Shown one piece after another: positions 8,844 through 19,334 of a stretch of 64,000 bases of DNA. Source of the DNA: Mesorhizobium sp. GTDB taxonomy: Bacteria > Pseudomonadota > Alphaproteobacteria > Rhizobiales > Rhizobiaceae. The stretch is taken from the NCBI GenBank assembly GCA_019635735.1, contig JAHBYX010000003.1, forward strand, positions 310,001 through 374,000. The letters are read 5' to 3'. Every line of letters starts with the position of its first letter. Position 1 is the stretch's first letter. Both the position numbers and the translations under genes were made by a program. Below the pieces are notes generated by a model. The model saw only the letters and a program-made list of their open reading frames with translations, searched no databases and was not told where the DNA came from.

Positions 8844-9269
8844 TCAGGTCAGCGTGCGGTAGCGCGCCTTGGCGGATATCTCGATCGCGCGCGCGGTATC
8901 GGCATCGATGGCCAGCCACGACCGCAGTCGCTCCAGCACCCGCCGCTCCTCCATCCGCATTTCGCGGTCAACGACCGCCACCTCCACCGCCACCGCATAG
9001 GCCGTATCGTGGAGACGCAGCGGCACGCTCTCAAGGACGAGGCCGAAGACCTTGTCGAGCCCACCCTCTTCCTGCAGCAGCTTCTGGCACTCGCGCGCGG
9101 CCTCGATCACCTTGTCCGGATCGTAGTCCATGAAAATCGGCCATGTGCGGACAGAATCGCCGATGTGAGCGAGTTCGGCATCGTTCATCTCTCGGTCCGA
9201 CGCGGAGGTCACCACCATCAGGTAGATCAAGGCTTCATGAGCAGAGGGTTTTGGCAAGAAAGGCTCCAT
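8844..9269 (-). CDS. TerB-like tellurite resistance domain protein
   Basis: A 141-residue, mostly helical cytoplasmic protein resembling the TerB/DjlA-N fold. It has the acidic pairs expected of a metal-binding TerB domain (SASDREMNDAELAHIGD near 23-39 and AVVDREMRMEERRVLERL near 98-115), repeated in the two halves. Family members sit in metal-stress or membrane-associated complexes, but no function is established for this subfamily. It lies divergent from lysS and upstream of the hydroxylase gene. Confidence 0.75.
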   Translation of the reverse strand: MEPFLPKPSAHEALIYLMVVTSASDREMNDAELAHIGDSVRTWPIFMDYDPDKVIEAARECQKLLQEEGGLDKVFGLVLESVPLRLHDTAYAVAVEVAVVDREMRMEERRVLERLRSWLAIDADTARAIEISAKARYRTLT

Positions 9270-9408
9270 AGCTGATGTCGGCTGAACGTAGGATGGACGC
9301 TGCCCCGCAGCAAGTTGGGGCGCTAAGATTGACGCCCATGACAGTGCAGCCTAGAGCATCCGCTCCCGTGAGGCCGTTGCAACGGCCGCTAAGACAGTGG
9401 AACATGCA

Positions 9409-11073
9409 ATGATTGCCCCCGCTCCCCTCATCACGCCCGAGATCGTCGCCGCGGCGCATGAGAGCAAAGCCTGGCCCTTCGAAGAGGCGAAGAAGATCGT
9501 CGCCCGCTACAAGGGCCGCGACTGGCCGGCACAGATCCTGTTCGAAACCGGCTACGGTCCCTCGGGCCTGCCGCATATCGGCACGTTCGGCGAGGTCGCG
9601 CGGACGACGATGGTGCGGCACGCGTTTCGCGTGCTGACCGAAGACAAGGTGCCGACGCGGCTTCTTTGCTTCTCAGACGACATGGATGGGATGCGCAAGA
9701 TTCCGGACAATGTGCCGGACCGTTCGTTCCTTGAGCCCTACCTTCACATGCCGCTGACGGCCGTTCCGAACCCGTTCGGCGGCGACTACGAGAGCTTCGG
9801 ACATCACAACAACGCAATGCTGCGCCGCTTCCTCGATACGTTCGGGTTCGACTACGAGTTCGCCAGCGCGACCGACTATTACAAGTCCGGCCGGTTTGAC
9901 GCGGTGCTGCTGAAAGCCGCCGAGCGCTACGACGACATCATGAAGGTGATGCTGCCGACCCTCGGCCCCGAAAGGCAGGCGACCTACAGCCCCTTCCTGC
10001 CGATCTCGCCCAAGTCGGGTCGCGTGCTCTACGTGCCGATGAAGCATGTGGACGCGAAAGCCGGCACGGTGACTTTCGCCGATGAGGACGGCACGGAGAC
10101 GACTCTGCCGGTCACCGGCGGTGCGGTGAAGCTGCAGTGGAAACCTGACTTCGGCATGCGCTGGGCCGCACTCGGCGTCGATTTCGAAATGTTCGGCAAG
10201 GACCACCAGACGAATGCGGCGATCTACGACAGGATCTGCGTGATCCTGGGCGGCCGCGCGCCCGAGCATTTCGTTTACGAACTCTTCCTCGACGAGGTCG
10301 GCCAGAAGATCTCCAAGTCGAAGGGAAACGGACTGACCATCGACGAATGGCTCACCTATGCGCCGACCGAGAGCCTCGGCCTCTACATGTTCCAGAGGCC
10401 ACGACAGGCGAAGAAGCTCTATTTCGACGTCATCCCGAAGGCGGTGGACGAGTATTATTCCTTCCTTTCAGCCTATCCGCGTCAGGAGTGGAAGGAGAGG
10501 CTCGGCAATCCGGTCTGGCACATGCATGACGGCCAGCCGCCGGCGATCGACCTGCCGGTCACCTTCGCGCTTCTGCTGAACCTTGTCAGTGCTTCGAATG
10601 CGCATGACCGCAACGTGTTGTGGGGCTTCATCTCGCGCTATGCGCCCGGCGTGACGGCGCAGACGCATCCCGAACTCGACAGGCTGGCAGACTATGCGAT
10701 CCGCTACTACGACGATTTCGTGAAGCCGTCGAAGGTCTATCGCGCGCCCGACGAGGTGGAACGCAAGGCGCTGGCCGATCTGGCGGCGAGACTGCGGGCT
10801 CTTCCGTCCGGCACCGATGGCGAGGCGATCCAGAACGCCGCGCTCGACGTCGCGCGCGAGATCGAGCGCTATCAGGACCACGACAAGAAGAGCCCGAGCG
10901 GCGGACCCGGCGTCTCCGGCGCCTTCTTCCAGATGATTTACCAGGTGGTGATCGGCCAGGAGCGCGGGCCGCGCTTCGGCTCCTTCGCGGCGCTTTATGG
11001 CGCCCGAGAGACTGCGGCGCTGATCGACAAAGCCCTGGAAGGCGAGCTCAGCGGAGCGGCGGCAGCGGGCTGA
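9409..11073 (+). CDS. lysS: Class I lysyl-tRNA synthetase
   Basis: This enzyme charges tRNA-Lys. It is the archaeal-type class I enzyme (often called LysK), characteristic of many alphaproteobacteria and unrelated to class II LysRS. The 554-residue protein has the class I signatures PHIG (residues 55-58, HIGH equivalent) and KISKSKGNG (about 300-308, KMSKS equivalent), with the family sequences [12 protein letters not shown] and [14 protein letters not shown]. The ATG at 9409 is chosen; a GTG at 9397 in frame would add four residues. Neither has a clear ribosome-binding site. The stop overlaps the convergent SNase-like gene by 26 bp. Confidence 0.94.
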   Translation: MIAPAPLITPEIVAAAHESKAWPFEEAKKIVARYKGRDWPAQILFETGYGPSGLPHIGTFGEVARTTMVRHAFRVLTEDKVPTRLLCFSDDMDGMRKIPDNVPDRSFLEPYLHMPLTAVPNPFGGDYESFGHHNNAMLRRFLDTFGFDYEFASATDYYKSGRFDAVLLKAAERYDDIMKVMLPTLGPERQATYSPFLPISPKSGRVLYVPMKHVDAKAGTVTFADEDGTETTLPVTGGAVKLQWKPDFGMRWAALGVDFEMFGKDHQTNAAIYDRICVILGGRAPEHFVYELFLDEVGQKISKSKGNGLTIDEWLTYAPTESLGLYMFQRPRQAKKLYFDVIPKAVDEYYSFLSAYPRQEWKERLGNPVWHMHDGQPPAIDLPVTFALLLNLVSASNAHDRNVLWGFISRYAPGVTAQTHPELDRLADYAIRYYDDFVKPSKVYRAPDEVERKALADLAARLRALPSGTDGEAIQNAALDVAREIERYQDHDKKSPSGGPGVSGAFFQMIYQVVIGQERGPRFGSFAALYGARETAALIDKALEGELSGAAAAG

Positions 11074-12004
11074 GGCCGGGCGACGCTTCGCCGGGAGAGA
11101 CCGGCGAAGCCGTGGGTAGCTCACCAGGCGGCGTGGCTTCTGTTTCGCGCGGCAGAATCGAAATGTCGCCGGAGGTCACGGATTCCGGCGCGGTCCCGGT
11201 TGCTGGAACATCCGCCGGGGATGCGAGGTCCGGCGGCAGCGCGGCAGGTCCCTCGCCGTAGATGCCGCGCCCGGCATCCCTGGCGGCCTTCGCCAACTCC
11301 TCGTATCTGCTGCCATCGGCGCGCGCCCAGCCGTTCTCGACGAGCCAGGCACCGATGTCGCGCGTCCCCAGCCGGCAGGTCGTCGTCAATGTGTCGGGAA
11401 CGTCGCCTTCGGGGAAATCGCAGGTCGCGGCCCGCCCGCGAAGGAAGGAGCGAAACGCCGTTCGCGCCGCCCGGCCGCACGGCCATTGACCCCCTTGCGG
11501 ACGCGCGCAGGTCTCCCCGTCCGCCACCACCCCCACCTGCGAAATGGTGATCGTGCGTCCACTGGCGACGATCACGCCCGCGGCCTCGGCGACGGGCTGG
11601 AACAGCAGCGGTTTCGGCGGCGGCTTCTTCGGAGGTGCGGCCGGAGCGATCGTGCTCAGCGGCGGGCGCGGTTCGACGCGCTGGAGGGTGCCAGGATCGA
11701 CCGGCGGTATGGCGATGATCGAAGGCGCGACCGCCCGCGGAGCGGGAGCGGCGGGCGGCAGCGGTTTGGTCTCGGCCTCAAAGGCGACCTTTGGCGCGGG
11801 TGCTTCATCGGCCGGCCGGGCGGGAACCGGGGGCCCGGCACGCTTTGGGGCGGCTGGCGCCGGCTGTTCTGGCACCGACTTGCGGATCTCGCTCGCCGGA
11901 TCCTGCCACGGCTCGCGACGGTCCAGGCTGTAAGCCGTGACCGCGAGGACCGCGATCGTTCCGGCCAGTCCCGCAGACGAGACGAGGAGGGCGAGGCTCC
12001 TCAC
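11048..12004 (-). CDS. Membrane-anchored SNase-like (thermonuclease family) protein
   Basis: A 318-residue protein with an N-terminal anchor or uncleaved signal (residues about 3-25), a long Pro/Ala-rich periplasmic linker (about 40-135) and a C-terminal staphylococcal-nuclease-like fold (about 140-250: [67 protein letters not shown]). The Arg/Asp/Glu catalytic set of true SNases is not obvious, so nuclease activity is uncertain. Four cysteines suggest disulfides. It starts 4 bp after the S24 regulator stop, implying one transcript under that regulator. Confidence 0.78.
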   Translation of the reverse strand: MRSLALLVSSAGLAGTIAVLAVTAYSLDRREPWQDPASEIRKSVPEQPAPAAPKRAGPPVPARPADEAPAPKVAFEAETKPLPPAAPAPRAVAPSIIAIPPVDPGTLQRVEPRPPLSTIAPAAPPKKPPPKPLLFQPVAEAAGVIVASGRTITISQVGVVADGETCARPQGGQWPCGRAARTAFRSFLRGRAATCDFPEGDVPDTLTTTCRLGTRDIGAWLVENGWARADGSRYEELAKAARDAGRGIYGEGPAALPPDLASPADVPATGTAPESVTSGDISILPRETEATPPGELPTASPVSPGEASPGLSPLPPLR

Positions 12005-12008
12005 CGGC

Positions 12009-12653
12009 CTACTGGCTGGCCCAGACGATACGAGCCACCCAGGCGATCTCCGCCGTCGGGATCGTGCGCACCGGATGTTCGGGATTGAGCGACATCAGTT
12101 CGATCGCGCGGCTCGTCTGCCTCTCGAGCACCTTGGCCATGACTTCGCCGTCCTGCGTCTTGACGACCACGCGATCGCCGCGGCGGATGTTCGCGTTCGG
12201 ATCGACGACGAGGCGATCTCCGTCGCGGTAGAGCGGCAGCATGGAATCGCCTTGAACCTGCAGCGCATAGGCGCCGTCGCGGGCGCTCGCCGGAATCTCC
12301 ACCAGATCCCATCCCTGCCCCGCCGGAAAACCGGCATCGTCGAAGAAGCCGCCTGCACCCGCCTGCGCGAAACCGATCAGCGGCACGGAGGAGGATTGCG
12401 ACGGCAGCCGGTCCGAGGCGGGCGGCCCCCTCACGAGCATGATGAACTCTTCCAGCGAGGCCCCTGTCGCCTCGATCACCTTGGAGAGGGATTCGGTGGA
12501 CGGCCATCGGGGACGGCCGTCCACCGACTGCCGCTTCGACTTGTTGAACGCGGTCGAGTCGAGGCCCGCACGCTTGGCGAGCCCCGAGGCCGAGAGCGAA
12601 TAACGCTCGGCGAGGGCGTCGATGGCCGCCCAGACACGATCATGCGAGAGCAT
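12009..12653 (-). CDS. S24-family repressor with XRE-type HTH (LexA/CI-like)
   Basis: A 214-residue predicted self-cleaving repressor. The N-terminal HTH spans about 5-70 (SASGLAKRAGLDSTAFNKSKR). A linker with a candidate Ala-Gly cleavage site (AQAGAGG, 97-102) leads to the S24 peptidase fold with the nucleophile Ser137 in GDSMLPLYRDGD and general-base Lys174 in GEVMAKVL. This is not LexA itself, because the HTH type differs. A 22-bp inverted repeat sits 22 bp upstream of its start, suggesting autoregulation. Homologues are chromosomal in rhizobia, and there are no phage genes here. Confidence 0.88.
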   Translation of the reverse strand: MLSHDRVWAAIDALAERYSLSASGLAKRAGLDSTAFNKSKRQSVDGRPRWPSTESLSKVIEATGASLEEFIMLVRGPPASDRLPSQSSSVPLIGFAQAGAGGFFDDAGFPAGQGWDLVEIPASARDGAYALQVQGDSMLPLYRDGDRLVVDPNANIRRGDRVVVKTQDGEVMAKVLERQTSRAIELMSLNPEHPVRTIPTAEIAWVARIVWASQ

Positions 12654-12675
12654 AGACTCGTCCGCAAACAGGAAA

Positions 12676-12697
12676 AAATACCTTTGCCACGGTATTT
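12676..12697. promoter_or_regulatory. Inverted-repeat operator of the S24 repressor gene
   Basis: A perfect 7-bp inverted repeat, AAATACC-N8-GGTATTT, lies 22 bp upstream of the S24 regulator start codon and is the only A/T-rich patch in that gap. Position and symmetry fit binding of a dimeric repressor to its own promoter (inference). Confidence 0.55.
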
Positions 12698-12738
12698 AGT
12701 CCCCCGCCCCTTTGGTGTCCAGCCATGAAGCAGAGAAC

Positions 12739-13356
12739 TCACAAGGCCTTGAAGGGAACCCGGCCTGACGAGAGGGCTCGGTCGAGCAGGTCGATGCGGT
12801 CCTGCCCCCAGAACGGCTCGCCGTTGAGGACAAAGGACGGGACACCCGTCGCATCGACGTCGACCGCGTCCTGCGTGTTGCGGGCGCGGATCGCGGCCGT
12901 CTCCGGCTCCTTCGCTGTGGCGAGGATCGCCGCCGCGTCGAAGCCGGCCGCAGTCAGCAAGGACGCCAGCGTCGGCTCGTCAGAGATGTCCTTTTCCTCC
13001 GCCCAGACAGCGCTGAAGACGCTGTCCATGTAGGCCATCGGATCGCGACCCGACCGCAGGATCGCTATGATCGTGTGGTCGGCAAGCGTAGGATTCACGG
13101 GGAAGAATTTCGGCTTCGGATTGAGCTTGCGGCCGCGCATCTCGGCGAAGCGCTGGAGCTCAATGAACCGGTAGCGCTGGCGCACGGCCGGCCGCTCGCC
13201 CAGCGCGACCTGTCCCGAGACCTTGAACATCTCGCCGAGATTGACCGGCTTCACCACGAGCTTCGCGCCGTGGCGGGCCGCGACCTGCTGGACCGGACGG
13301 TGGCCGAGATAAGTCCAGGGTGAGACGCAGGTCAGATAGTAGTCGATTGTGGGCAT
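12739..13356 (-). CDS. 2-hydroxychromene-2-carboxylate isomerase-like DsbA-family protein
   Basis: A 205-residue protein of the DsbA/kappa-class GST fold. The N-terminus YYLTCVSPWTYLG (6-18) has the SPWTYLG loop with the catalytic Ser typical of HCCA isomerases in place of a CxxC. A cis-Pro motif GVPSFVLNGEPFWGQDRID lies near the C-terminus. Characterised relatives isomerise an aromatic-ring-cleavage product in naphthalene degradation using glutathione, but chromosomal rhizobial copies like this one probably act as glutathione-dependent isomerases of unknown substrate. It lies between a thioesterase and the S24 gene, all on the minus strand. Confidence 0.82.
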   Translation of the reverse strand: MPTIDYYLTCVSPWTYLGHRPVQQVAARHGAKLVVKPVNLGEMFKVSGQVALGERPAVRQRYRFIELQRFAEMRGRKLNPKPKFFPVNPTLADHTIIAILRSGRDPMAYMDSVFSAVWAEEKDISDEPTLASLLTAAGFDAAAILATAKEPETAAIRARNTQDAVDVDATGVPSFVLNGEPFWGQDRIDLLDRALSSGRVPFKAL

Positions 13357-13459
13357 GGGGCCTCAGTGAGCATTCTTCGAGTTTGGGAACGTCGCCGCGG
13401 CTAATCCCTCCGCGGTCCGCAACTTATCACAGAGGCGGTCGGGCGGAAGGCCCAGGCGA

Positions 13460-13999
13460 TCAGCGCTTCGCCAAGGCGCGCAGACCCGCATGCGAAGCCA
13501 TGAAGATGCGTTCCTCCTCCGTCGGCGGGCGGGGAGTGATGTCGCGGCCGATCAGGCGGACAATCTCGTTGATCGGCACGAAGCGGCGCGCGGCCGGATC
13601 GTAGATGCCGGCAGTGGTCATCACCAGGGCAGCGGTCTGGCCATCCTCGAGCACGAAGCGATGGCTGCCGATGACCTGGGTGCCTTCCCAGGTGTCGACG
13701 GTCGAGACGACCTCGAAGCGCTTCCACAGCTTGATCTCGCGGATGTAGACGGACTGCAAGCCACCCATCATCGGGGCCCACCGCCGCGCGCGGGCGAGCT
13801 TGATGAGACCGGACCGCAGGAAGATGTCGATCCGGCCGACATCCGCCAGCATCATGTAGCGTGCATTGTTGAGGTGCAGGTTGGTATCGATGTCGCTGGG
13901 AAGGCAGCGAAAGGACAATCGACTCTCGCCGTTCATGCGGTAGGGTCCGCGCGATCTCGCGGTCAGCACCATCCGCGCCATACGGCCCCAGACATACAT
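13460..13999 (-). CDS. Acyl-CoA thioesterase-like hotdog protein
   Basis: A 179-residue hotdog-fold protein with the 4HBT-like signature SDIDTNLHLNNARYMMLADVGRID followed by IREIKLWKRFEVVSTVDTWEG. It probably hydrolyses acyl-CoA or acyl-ACP. The start at 13999 has AGGAG 9 nt upstream. An upstream extension into the palindromic repeat at 14015-14147 is open but is clearly repeat sequence, so it is left out. It is next to the beta-oxidation operon on the same strand, which fits a fatty-acid role. Confidence 0.82.
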   Translation of the reverse strand: MYVWGRMARMVLTARSRGPYRMNGESRLSFRCLPSDIDTNLHLNNARYMMLADVGRIDIFLRSGLIKLARARRWAPMMGGLQSVYIREIKLWKRFEVVSTVDTWEGTQVIGSHRFVLEDGQTAALVMTTAGIYDPAARRFVPINEIVRLIGRDITPRPPTEEERIFMASHAGLRALAKR

Positions 14000-14014
14000 T
14001 CGGAATGCTCCTGG

Positions 14015-14147
14015 TCCCTCCCCGTTGAGGGGAGGGTGCCGAGCAAAGCGAGGCGGGTGGGGTCGGTCGATGCCGCGCACTGCCGCAACGACCCCACCCG
14101 GCCAATCGCCTTCGGCGATTGTCCACCCTCCCCTCGAGGGGGAGGGA
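14015..14147. repeat. Paired palindromic intergenic element (type D)
   Basis: Two inverted units with ends TCCCTCCCC...GGGGAGGGA. Each unit has a CCTCCCC/GGGGAGG hairpin followed by GGGTGGGGTCG or its complement CGACCCCACCC, with a central hairpin AATCGCCTTCGGCGATT. A single unit of the same family lies at 62615-62666. It fills the gap between the thioesterase start and the fadJ stop and may end fadJ transcripts. Confidence 0.8.
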
Positions 14148-14154
14148 TCGAAAG

Positions 14155-16374
14155 CTAAGCCGCCTTCTTCGCCTCGCCCTTGTAGGGGTTGAACCGCTGG
14201 TAGAAGGTTTCGCCCTTGTCGGCCATGTCGACGAGCAGCTTCGGCGCCTTGAACTGCTTGCCGTACTGCTTCTGCAGATCTTTGGCGAGCTTGACGAAGG
14301 CCTTGGCGCCCATCCCGTCGATGTAGGACAGGGCACCGCCGGTGTACGGCGCGAAGCCGAACGCCAGGATCGAGCCGACATCGGCCTCGCGCGGGTCGAT
14401 GACGATACCCTCTTCCATCACGCGGGCGGCCTCAAGCGCGATCGTCACGAGGAAGCGCTGCTTCAGCACCTCGACGTCGATCTTGTCCGGATCCTGCTGC
14501 TTGTAGAGGTCCTTGAGGCCGGGCCACAGTTTCTTCTTCGCTGGCTTCGCCGGATAGTCGTAGAAGCCCTTGCCGTTCTTGCGGCCGAAGCGGCCGTGCG
14601 TGTCGACCATCGTGTTGATCAGCGCGAACTGCTCCTGATCGACGGCCTTCTCGCCAAGGTCGCGGATGGTCTGCTTCATGATCTTCTGCGCGAGGTCGAC
14701 CGCCGTCTCGTCGGTGAGCGCCAGCGGTCCGACCGGCATGCCGGCCATCTTCGCCGCGTTCTCTATCATCGCCGGCGGCACGCCCTCGATGAGCATCTGA
14801 TAGCTCTCCGACATGTAGCGCAGCACGCAGCGGTTGACGTAGAAGCCGCGCGTGTCGTTGACCACGATCGGCGTCTTCCTGATGGCGCGGACATAGTCGA
14901 TCGCCATGGCGACGGCCTTGTCGCCCGTCTTCTTGCCGAGGATGATCTCGACCAGCATCATCTTGTCGACGGGCGAGAAGAAGTGGATGCCGACGAAGTT
15001 CTTCGGCCGCTTCGAATTCGTCGCGAGCGAGGTGATCGGAATGGTCGAGGTGTTGGAGGCGAAGATCGCGGCCGGCTTCAGAACGGCTTCGGCCTTCTCC
15101 GTCACGCCCTTCTTGATCTCGGAATCCTCGAACACGGCCTCGACCACCATGTCGCAGCCGTCGAGCAGCGAATAGTCGTCGGTCGCGGTGATGAGCGCGA
15201 GCAGTTTCTCCTTCTGCTCGGCCGTCGCGCGGCCCTTCTTGATCAGCCCGTCCATCAGGCCGGCCGAATGTGCCTTGCCCTTCTCGGCCGCGGGAACATC
15301 GCGGTCGATCAGCACGACCGGAATGCCGGCCTGCGCGGTGACATAGGCGATGCCGGCGCCCATGAATCCGGCGCCGAGGACGCCGATCTTCTTGAACTTC
15401 GTCTCCGGCACGCCTTCGGGACGGCGCGCGCCCTTGTTGAGTTCCTGCAGCGACACGAACAGCGAGCGGATCATCATCGCCGCCTCTGTCGTCTGCATGA
15501 CCTCGGTGAAATAGCGCTGCTCGATCCTGAGCGCCGTGTCGAAGGGCACAAGCAGGCCCTCGTAGACGCACTTCAGGATCGCCGACGCCGCCGGATAGTT
15601 GCCGTAGGTTTCGCGGCGCAGGATGGCGATCGCCGGCGGCCAGAGGTTGGCGCCGGCAGCCGAATATACCGGACCGCCGGGCAGCTTGAAGCCCTTCTCG
15701 TCCCAAGGCTGGACCGGCTTCAGCCCGCCCTTGATCAGGTCCTTGGCCGCCTCGACCAGCTTGTCCGCCGGGGCAACCGCCGTGATCAGGTTCATCGACT
15801 TGGCCTTGGCGGGTGACAGGTTCTGGCCCGAGGTCAGCATCTGGAGTGCAGCCTGCGTGTCCGCAAGCCGCGGCACGCGCTGCGTGCCGCCGGCGCCGGG
15901 GAAGAGGCCGACCTTGATCTCAGGCAGCGCCATCTTGACCTTGTCCGAGTCAGCCGCGACGCGGGCGTGGCAGGACAGCGACAACTCGAACGCGCCACCC
16001 ATGCAGGTGCCGTTGATCGCGGAGACCCACGGCTTGCCGCAGGTCTCGAGCTTGCGGAACAACTGGCTCATGTAGCCGGCATTGTCGAACAGGTCTTTCG
16101 TCGCCTTGTCCGCGTCCTTCAGCTTCTCCTTGGCGAAGACGCCGAGCATGCGCTGGAGCATTGTGAGGTCGGCGCCGCCGGAGAAGCTGTCCTTGCCGGA
16201 GGTGACGACCGCGCCCTTGATTGCGGCGTCGCCGGCGACCTGGTCGACGATCTTGTCGAGTTCGCGCATCACCTCTTCGGTGAACACGTTCATCGAGCGG
16301 CCGGGCATGTCCCAGGTGACGAGCGCGATGCCGTCGGAATCGGTTTCGACCTTGAAGTTGTTGTAATTAGCCAT
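14155..16374 (-). CDS. fadJ: Bifunctional enoyl-CoA hydratase / 3-hydroxyacyl-CoA dehydrogenase
   Basis: A 739-residue beta-oxidation enzyme doing hydration and NAD-dependent oxidation of acyl-CoA. The N-terminal crotonase domain (about 1-190) carries SGGADLTML and the oxyanion/Glu region [21 protein letters not shown] and [15 protein letters not shown]. The Rossmann domain begins with [15 protein letters not shown] (about 332-346) and carries [11 protein letters not shown] and [16 protein letters not shown], the catalytic His region. C-terminal dehydrogenase helices follow, with RGFYVNR. It lies 22 bp downstream of the thiolase gene, forming a FadJ-FadA complex pair at the end of the operon. 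fadB is an equivalent name. Confidence 0.94.
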   Translation of the reverse strand: MANYNNFKVETDSDGIALVTWDMPGRSMNVFTEEVMRELDKIVDQVAGDAAIKGAVVTSGKDSFSGGADLTMLQRMLGVFAKEKLKDADKATKDLFDNAGYMSQLFRKLETCGKPWVSAINGTCMGGAFELSLSCHARVAADSDKVKMALPEIKVGLFPGAGGTQRVPRLADTQAALQMLTSGQNLSPAKAKSMNLITAVAPADKLVEAAKDLIKGGLKPVQPWDEKGFKLPGGPVYSAAGANLWPPAIAILRRETYGNYPAASAILKCVYEGLLVPFDTALRIEQRYFTEVMQTTEAAMMIRSLFVSLQELNKGARRPEGVPETKFKKIGVLGAGFMGAGIAYVTAQAGIPVVLIDRDVPAAEKGKAHSAGLMDGLIKKGRATAEQKEKLLALITATDDYSLLDGCDMVVEAVFEDSEIKKGVTEKAEAVLKPAAIFASNTSTIPITSLATNSKRPKNFVGIHFFSPVDKMMLVEIILGKKTGDKAVAMAIDYVRAIRKTPIVVNDTRGFYVNRCVLRYMSESYQMLIEGVPPAMIENAAKMAGMPVGPLALTDETAVDLAQKIMKQTIRDLGEKAVDQEQFALINTMVDTHGRFGRKNGKGFYDYPAKPAKKKLWPGLKDLYKQQDPDKIDVEVLKQRFLVTIALEAARVMEEGIVIDPREADVGSILAFGFAPYTGGALSYIDGMGAKAFVKLAKDLQKQYGKQFKAPKLLVDMADKGETFYQRFNPYKGEAKKAA

Positions 16375-16396
16375 TGTCGTTCTCCTCGGGTCGAAA

Positions 16397-17605
16397 TCAG
16401 ACGCGCTCGATGATCGTCGCGGTGCCCATGCCGGCGCCGATGCACAGCGTGATCAGCGCGGTATTCAGGTCGCGGCGTTCGAGTTCGTCGAGCACGGTGC
16501 CGAAGATCATCGCGCCGGTGGCGCCCAGCGGATGACCCATCGCGATCGCGCCGCCGTTGACGTTCATCTTCGAGTGGTCGACGTCGAAGGCCTGCATGAA
16601 ACGCAGCACGACCGACGCGAAAGCCTCGTTGAGCTCGAACAGGTCGATGTCGGAAATCTTCATCTTGGCCTGCTTCAGGAGCTTCTCGGTCACGTCGACC
16701 GGGCCGGTCAGCATGATCGCCGGCTCGGAGCCGATGTTGGTGAAGGCGCGGATACGGGCGCGCGGCTTCAGCCCCATCGACTTTCCGGCCTTCTTCGAGC
16801 CCAGCAGCACGGCGGCGGCGCCGTCGACGATACCGCTCGAGTTGCCGGCATGGTGAACGTGGTTGACTTCCTCCAGTTCCGGATAGCGCTGGATGGCAAC
16901 AGCGTCGAATCCGCCCATCTCGCCGGGGATGGTGAATGACGGATTGAGCGAAGCGAGCGACTGCATGTCGGTCGAGGGCCGCATGTGCTCGTCATGGTCG
17001 AGGATGGTGAGGCCGTTCTGGTCCTTGATCGGCACGACCGAGTTCTTGAAGTAGCCCTTTTCCCAAGCCTTCGCCGCGCGCTTCTGGCTCTCGACCGCAT
17101 AGGCGTCGACATCGTCGCGGGAGAAGCCGTATTTCGTCGCAATCACGTCGGCCGAGACGCCCTGGGGAACGAAGTAGGACGGCAGGCCGATCGACGGGTC
17201 CATGAACCAGGCGCCGCCCGACATGCCCATGCCGACCCGCGACATCGATTCGACGCCGCCGGCGATGACGATGTCGTCCTGACCGGCCGCGATCTTCGCG
17301 GACCCCAGATTGATGGCGTCGAGTCCGGAGGCGCAGAAGCGCGAGAGCTGGATACCTGGCGCCTTGGTGTCGTAGCCCGCCTCGAAGGTCGCGGCGCGCG
17401 GGATGACCGAGCCAGCCTCGCCGACCGGATCGACGCAACCGAAGATGATGTCGTCGACCGTGCCGGTGTCGAGCCCGTTGCGGTCGCGCACGGCTTCGAG
17501 AACCTTGGCGGCCAGACGCACCGCCGGCACCTCGTGCAGGGAACCGTCCTTCTTGCCGCGTCCGCGCGGGGTGCGGACGGCGTCGTAGACATAAACCTCA
17601 GCCAT
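16397..17605 (-). CDS. fadA: Acetyl-CoA C-acyltransferase (thiolase)
   Basis: This is the final step of beta-oxidation, thiolytic cleavage of 3-ketoacyl-CoA. The 402-residue protein has the acyl-accepting Cys91 in [12 protein letters not shown], the catalytic His358 in [14 protein letters not shown] and Cys388 in [10 protein letters not shown], matching thiolase II length. The ATG at 17605 with AAGGAA just upstream is chosen over an upstream in-frame ATG at 17653. It follows the OsmC gene and precedes fadJ on the same strand. Confidence 0.94.
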   Translation of the reverse strand: MAEVYVYDAVRTPRGRGKKDGSLHEVPAVRLAAKVLEAVRDRNGLDTGTVDDIIFGCVDPVGEAGSVIPRAATFEAGYDTKAPGIQLSRFCASGLDAINLGSAKIAAGQDDIVIAGGVESMSRVGMGMSGGAWFMDPSIGLPSYFVPQGVSADVIATKYGFSRDDVDAYAVESQKRAAKAWEKGYFKNSVVPIKDQNGLTILDHDEHMRPSTDMQSLASLNPSFTIPGEMGGFDAVAIQRYPELEEVNHVHHAGNSSGIVDGAAAVLLGSKKAGKSMGLKPRARIRAFTNIGSEPAIMLTGPVDVTEKLLKQAKMKISDIDLFELNEAFASVVLRFMQAFDVDHSKMNVNGGAIAMGHPLGATGAMIFGTVLDELERRDLNTALITLCIGAGMGTATIIERV

Positions 17606-17669
17606 TTCCTTGCTCCAGTTTTTCATTGCGCCGCACCGGGCGGCGGCAGGCATTGCATCGGCTGGCGGA

Positions 17670-18125
17670 TCAGGCGGCCGGCTCGACGGTAATCTCGGTC
17701 TTCACCGAATTGGCGATGAAACAGGCCTCGTGCGCCTGGTGGTGGATCGCGTCGAGGTCGCCGGCGTCGCCGGATATTTCGACCTTCGGGCGCAGCGTCA
17801 CCTTCGTGATCCAGGTCCGCCCGTCGGCGGTCTTTTCGAGAAGGCCCTCGGCGTTGTCCTCGTAAGATAAGACCTCAACCTTGGCGCGTCGGGCGAAATC
17901 CAGAAACCACAGCATGTGGCAGGAGGCGATCGAGGCGACGAACATCTCCTCCGGATCGACAGCGACGGGATTTGAGAAGGGTTCGCGCACGATCGTCGGT
18001 GACGGCGATCCCATCACGGTGGTGCCGCCGTCGAAGACGATCTCATGCACCCGCGTGTAGCGGCCGAGCGAGAAGTGATCGCCCTCGTCCTGGCTCCAGC
18101 GCAGAGTGGCAGTGTGCTTCGACAT
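17670..18125 (-). CDS. OsmC family protein
   Basis: A 151-residue OsmC/Ohr-fold protein with the two redox cysteines of the family, Cys69 in SIASCHML and Cys135 in HEACFIANSVKTEI. Family members are thiol peroxidases that reduce organic or fatty-acid hydroperoxides. Its place inside a beta-oxidation operon suggests detoxification of lipid peroxides formed there (inference). It begins 7 bp after the acyl-CoA dehydrogenase stop. Confidence 0.9.
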   Translation of the reverse strand: MSKHTATLRWSQDEGDHFSLGRYTRVHEIVFDGGTTVMGSPSPTIVREPFSNPVAVDPEEMFVASIASCHMLWFLDFARRAKVEVLSYEDNAEGLLEKTADGRTWITKVTLRPKVEISGDAGDLDAIHHQAHEACFIANSVKTEITVEPAA

Positions 18126-18132
18126 GTCGACC

Positions 18133-19305
18133 TCACAGGCTCCGGGCGATCAGCACCTTCATGATCTCGTTCGTGCCGCCATAGATACGCTGCACGCGGG
18201 CATCGCGATACATGCGGGCAATCGGATACTCGTTCATATAGCCGTAACCGCCGAACAGCTGCAGGCAGCGATCGACGACCTTGCCCTGCAGGTCGGACAG
18301 CCAGTATTTCGCCATCGAGGCGGTGACCGGGTCCAGCCCGCCATTGACGTGGCGCTCGACGCAATTGTTGTAGAAGACGCGGGCGACGGTTGCCTCGGTC
18401 TTGATCTCGGCCAGTTCGAACTGGGTGTTCTGGAACTCCAGGATCGACTTGCCGAAAGCCTTGCGCTCCTTGACGTAGTCGATCGTCAGCGCCAGCGCCT
18501 TTTCGATCACGGCCACGGCGCTCGCACCGATCTGCAGCCTCTCCTGCGGCAGTTGCTGCATGAGCTGGATGAAGCCCTGGCCTTCCTCATGGCCGAGCAG
18601 GTTCGAAGTCGGCACGCGGACGTCGTTGAAAAACAGCTCCGACGTGTCGTTCGACTTGAGCCCGATCTTGTCGAGGTTGCGGCCGCGCTCGAACCCCTCG
18701 ACCTCGTCGGTCTCGACGACGATCAGCGACGTGCCCTTGGCGCCCTTCGACGGATCGGTCTTGGTGACGACGACGATCAGGTTGGCCAGCTGGCCGTTGG
18801 TGATGAACGTTTTGGAGCCGTTGATGCGATACTGGTTGCCGTCCCTATCGGCCCGGGTCTTGACGCCCTGCAGGTCGGATCCGGCGCCGGGCTCCGTCAT
18901 GGCTATGGCGCCGATCAGTTCGCCGCTCGCCATCTTCGGCAGCCAGCGCTTCTTCTGTTCCTCGGACCCGTAGTGGAGGATGTAGGGCGCGACGATCGAG
19001 TTGTGCAACGCGATGCCGAAACCGTCGACGCCGACATGACTGATCGCTTCGATGATCGCACTTTCATGCGCGAAGGTGCCTCCCGAACCGCCATATTCCT
19101 CGGGCATCGAGGCGCAGAGCAGGCCCGCCTCGCCTGCCTTCGTCCAGCTCTTGCGGTCGAATGTCTCGGCCTTCTCGAACTCGTCGTACCGGGGCGCGAT
19201 CTCCTCGGAGAGGAAACGCGTCGCCATGTCGTAGAGCATCGACACGTCGTCGGTCGCCCAACGCGGCTTGGGAAGGTCGAGAACGGTTGCGGGATCTGCG
19301 GCCAC
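18133..19305 (-). CDS. Acyl-CoA dehydrogenase (long-chain/isovaleryl-like type)
   Basis: A 390-residue FAD-dependent acyl-CoA dehydrogenase, full length for the classic ACAD fold, with AMTEPGAGSDL and INGSKTFITNG (FAD/substrate region) and LFGGYGYMNEYPIARMYRDARVQ. The C-terminal loop reads RIYGGTNEIM, lacking the Glu of the medium-chain YEGT motif. The LPQERL segment instead carries the Glu used by long-chain and isovaleryl enzymes, so it probably belongs to that branch. It has its own upstream 14-bp palindrome. It overlaps no neighbour and precedes osmC by 7 bp. Confidence 0.92.
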   Translation of the reverse strand: MAADPATVLDLPKPRWATDDVSMLYDMATRFLSEEIAPRYDEFEKAETFDRKSWTKAGEAGLLCASMPEEYGGSGGTFAHESAIIEAISHVGVDGFGIALHNSIVAPYILHYGSEEQKKRWLPKMASGELIGAIAMTEPGAGSDLQGVKTRADRDGNQYRINGSKTFITNGQLANLIVVVTKTDPSKGAKGTSLIVVETDEVEGFERGRNLDKIGLKSNDTSELFFNDVRVPTSNLLGHEEGQGFIQLMQQLPQERLQIGASAVAVIEKALALTIDYVKERKAFGKSILEFQNTQFELAEIKTEATVARVFYNNCVERHVNGGLDPVTASMAKYWLSDLQGKVVDRCLQLFGGYGYMNEYPIARMYRDARVQRIYGGTNEIMKVLIARSL

Positions 19306-19334
19306 TGCGTTTCCTCCAGGCAGACGGTTTTATA

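Noticed and set aside
14119..15816. 565-codon plus-strand frame over fadJ
   Set aside because: Composition is the Arg/Asp/Leu-rich shadow typical of high-G+C genes; fadJ on the other strand is certain.
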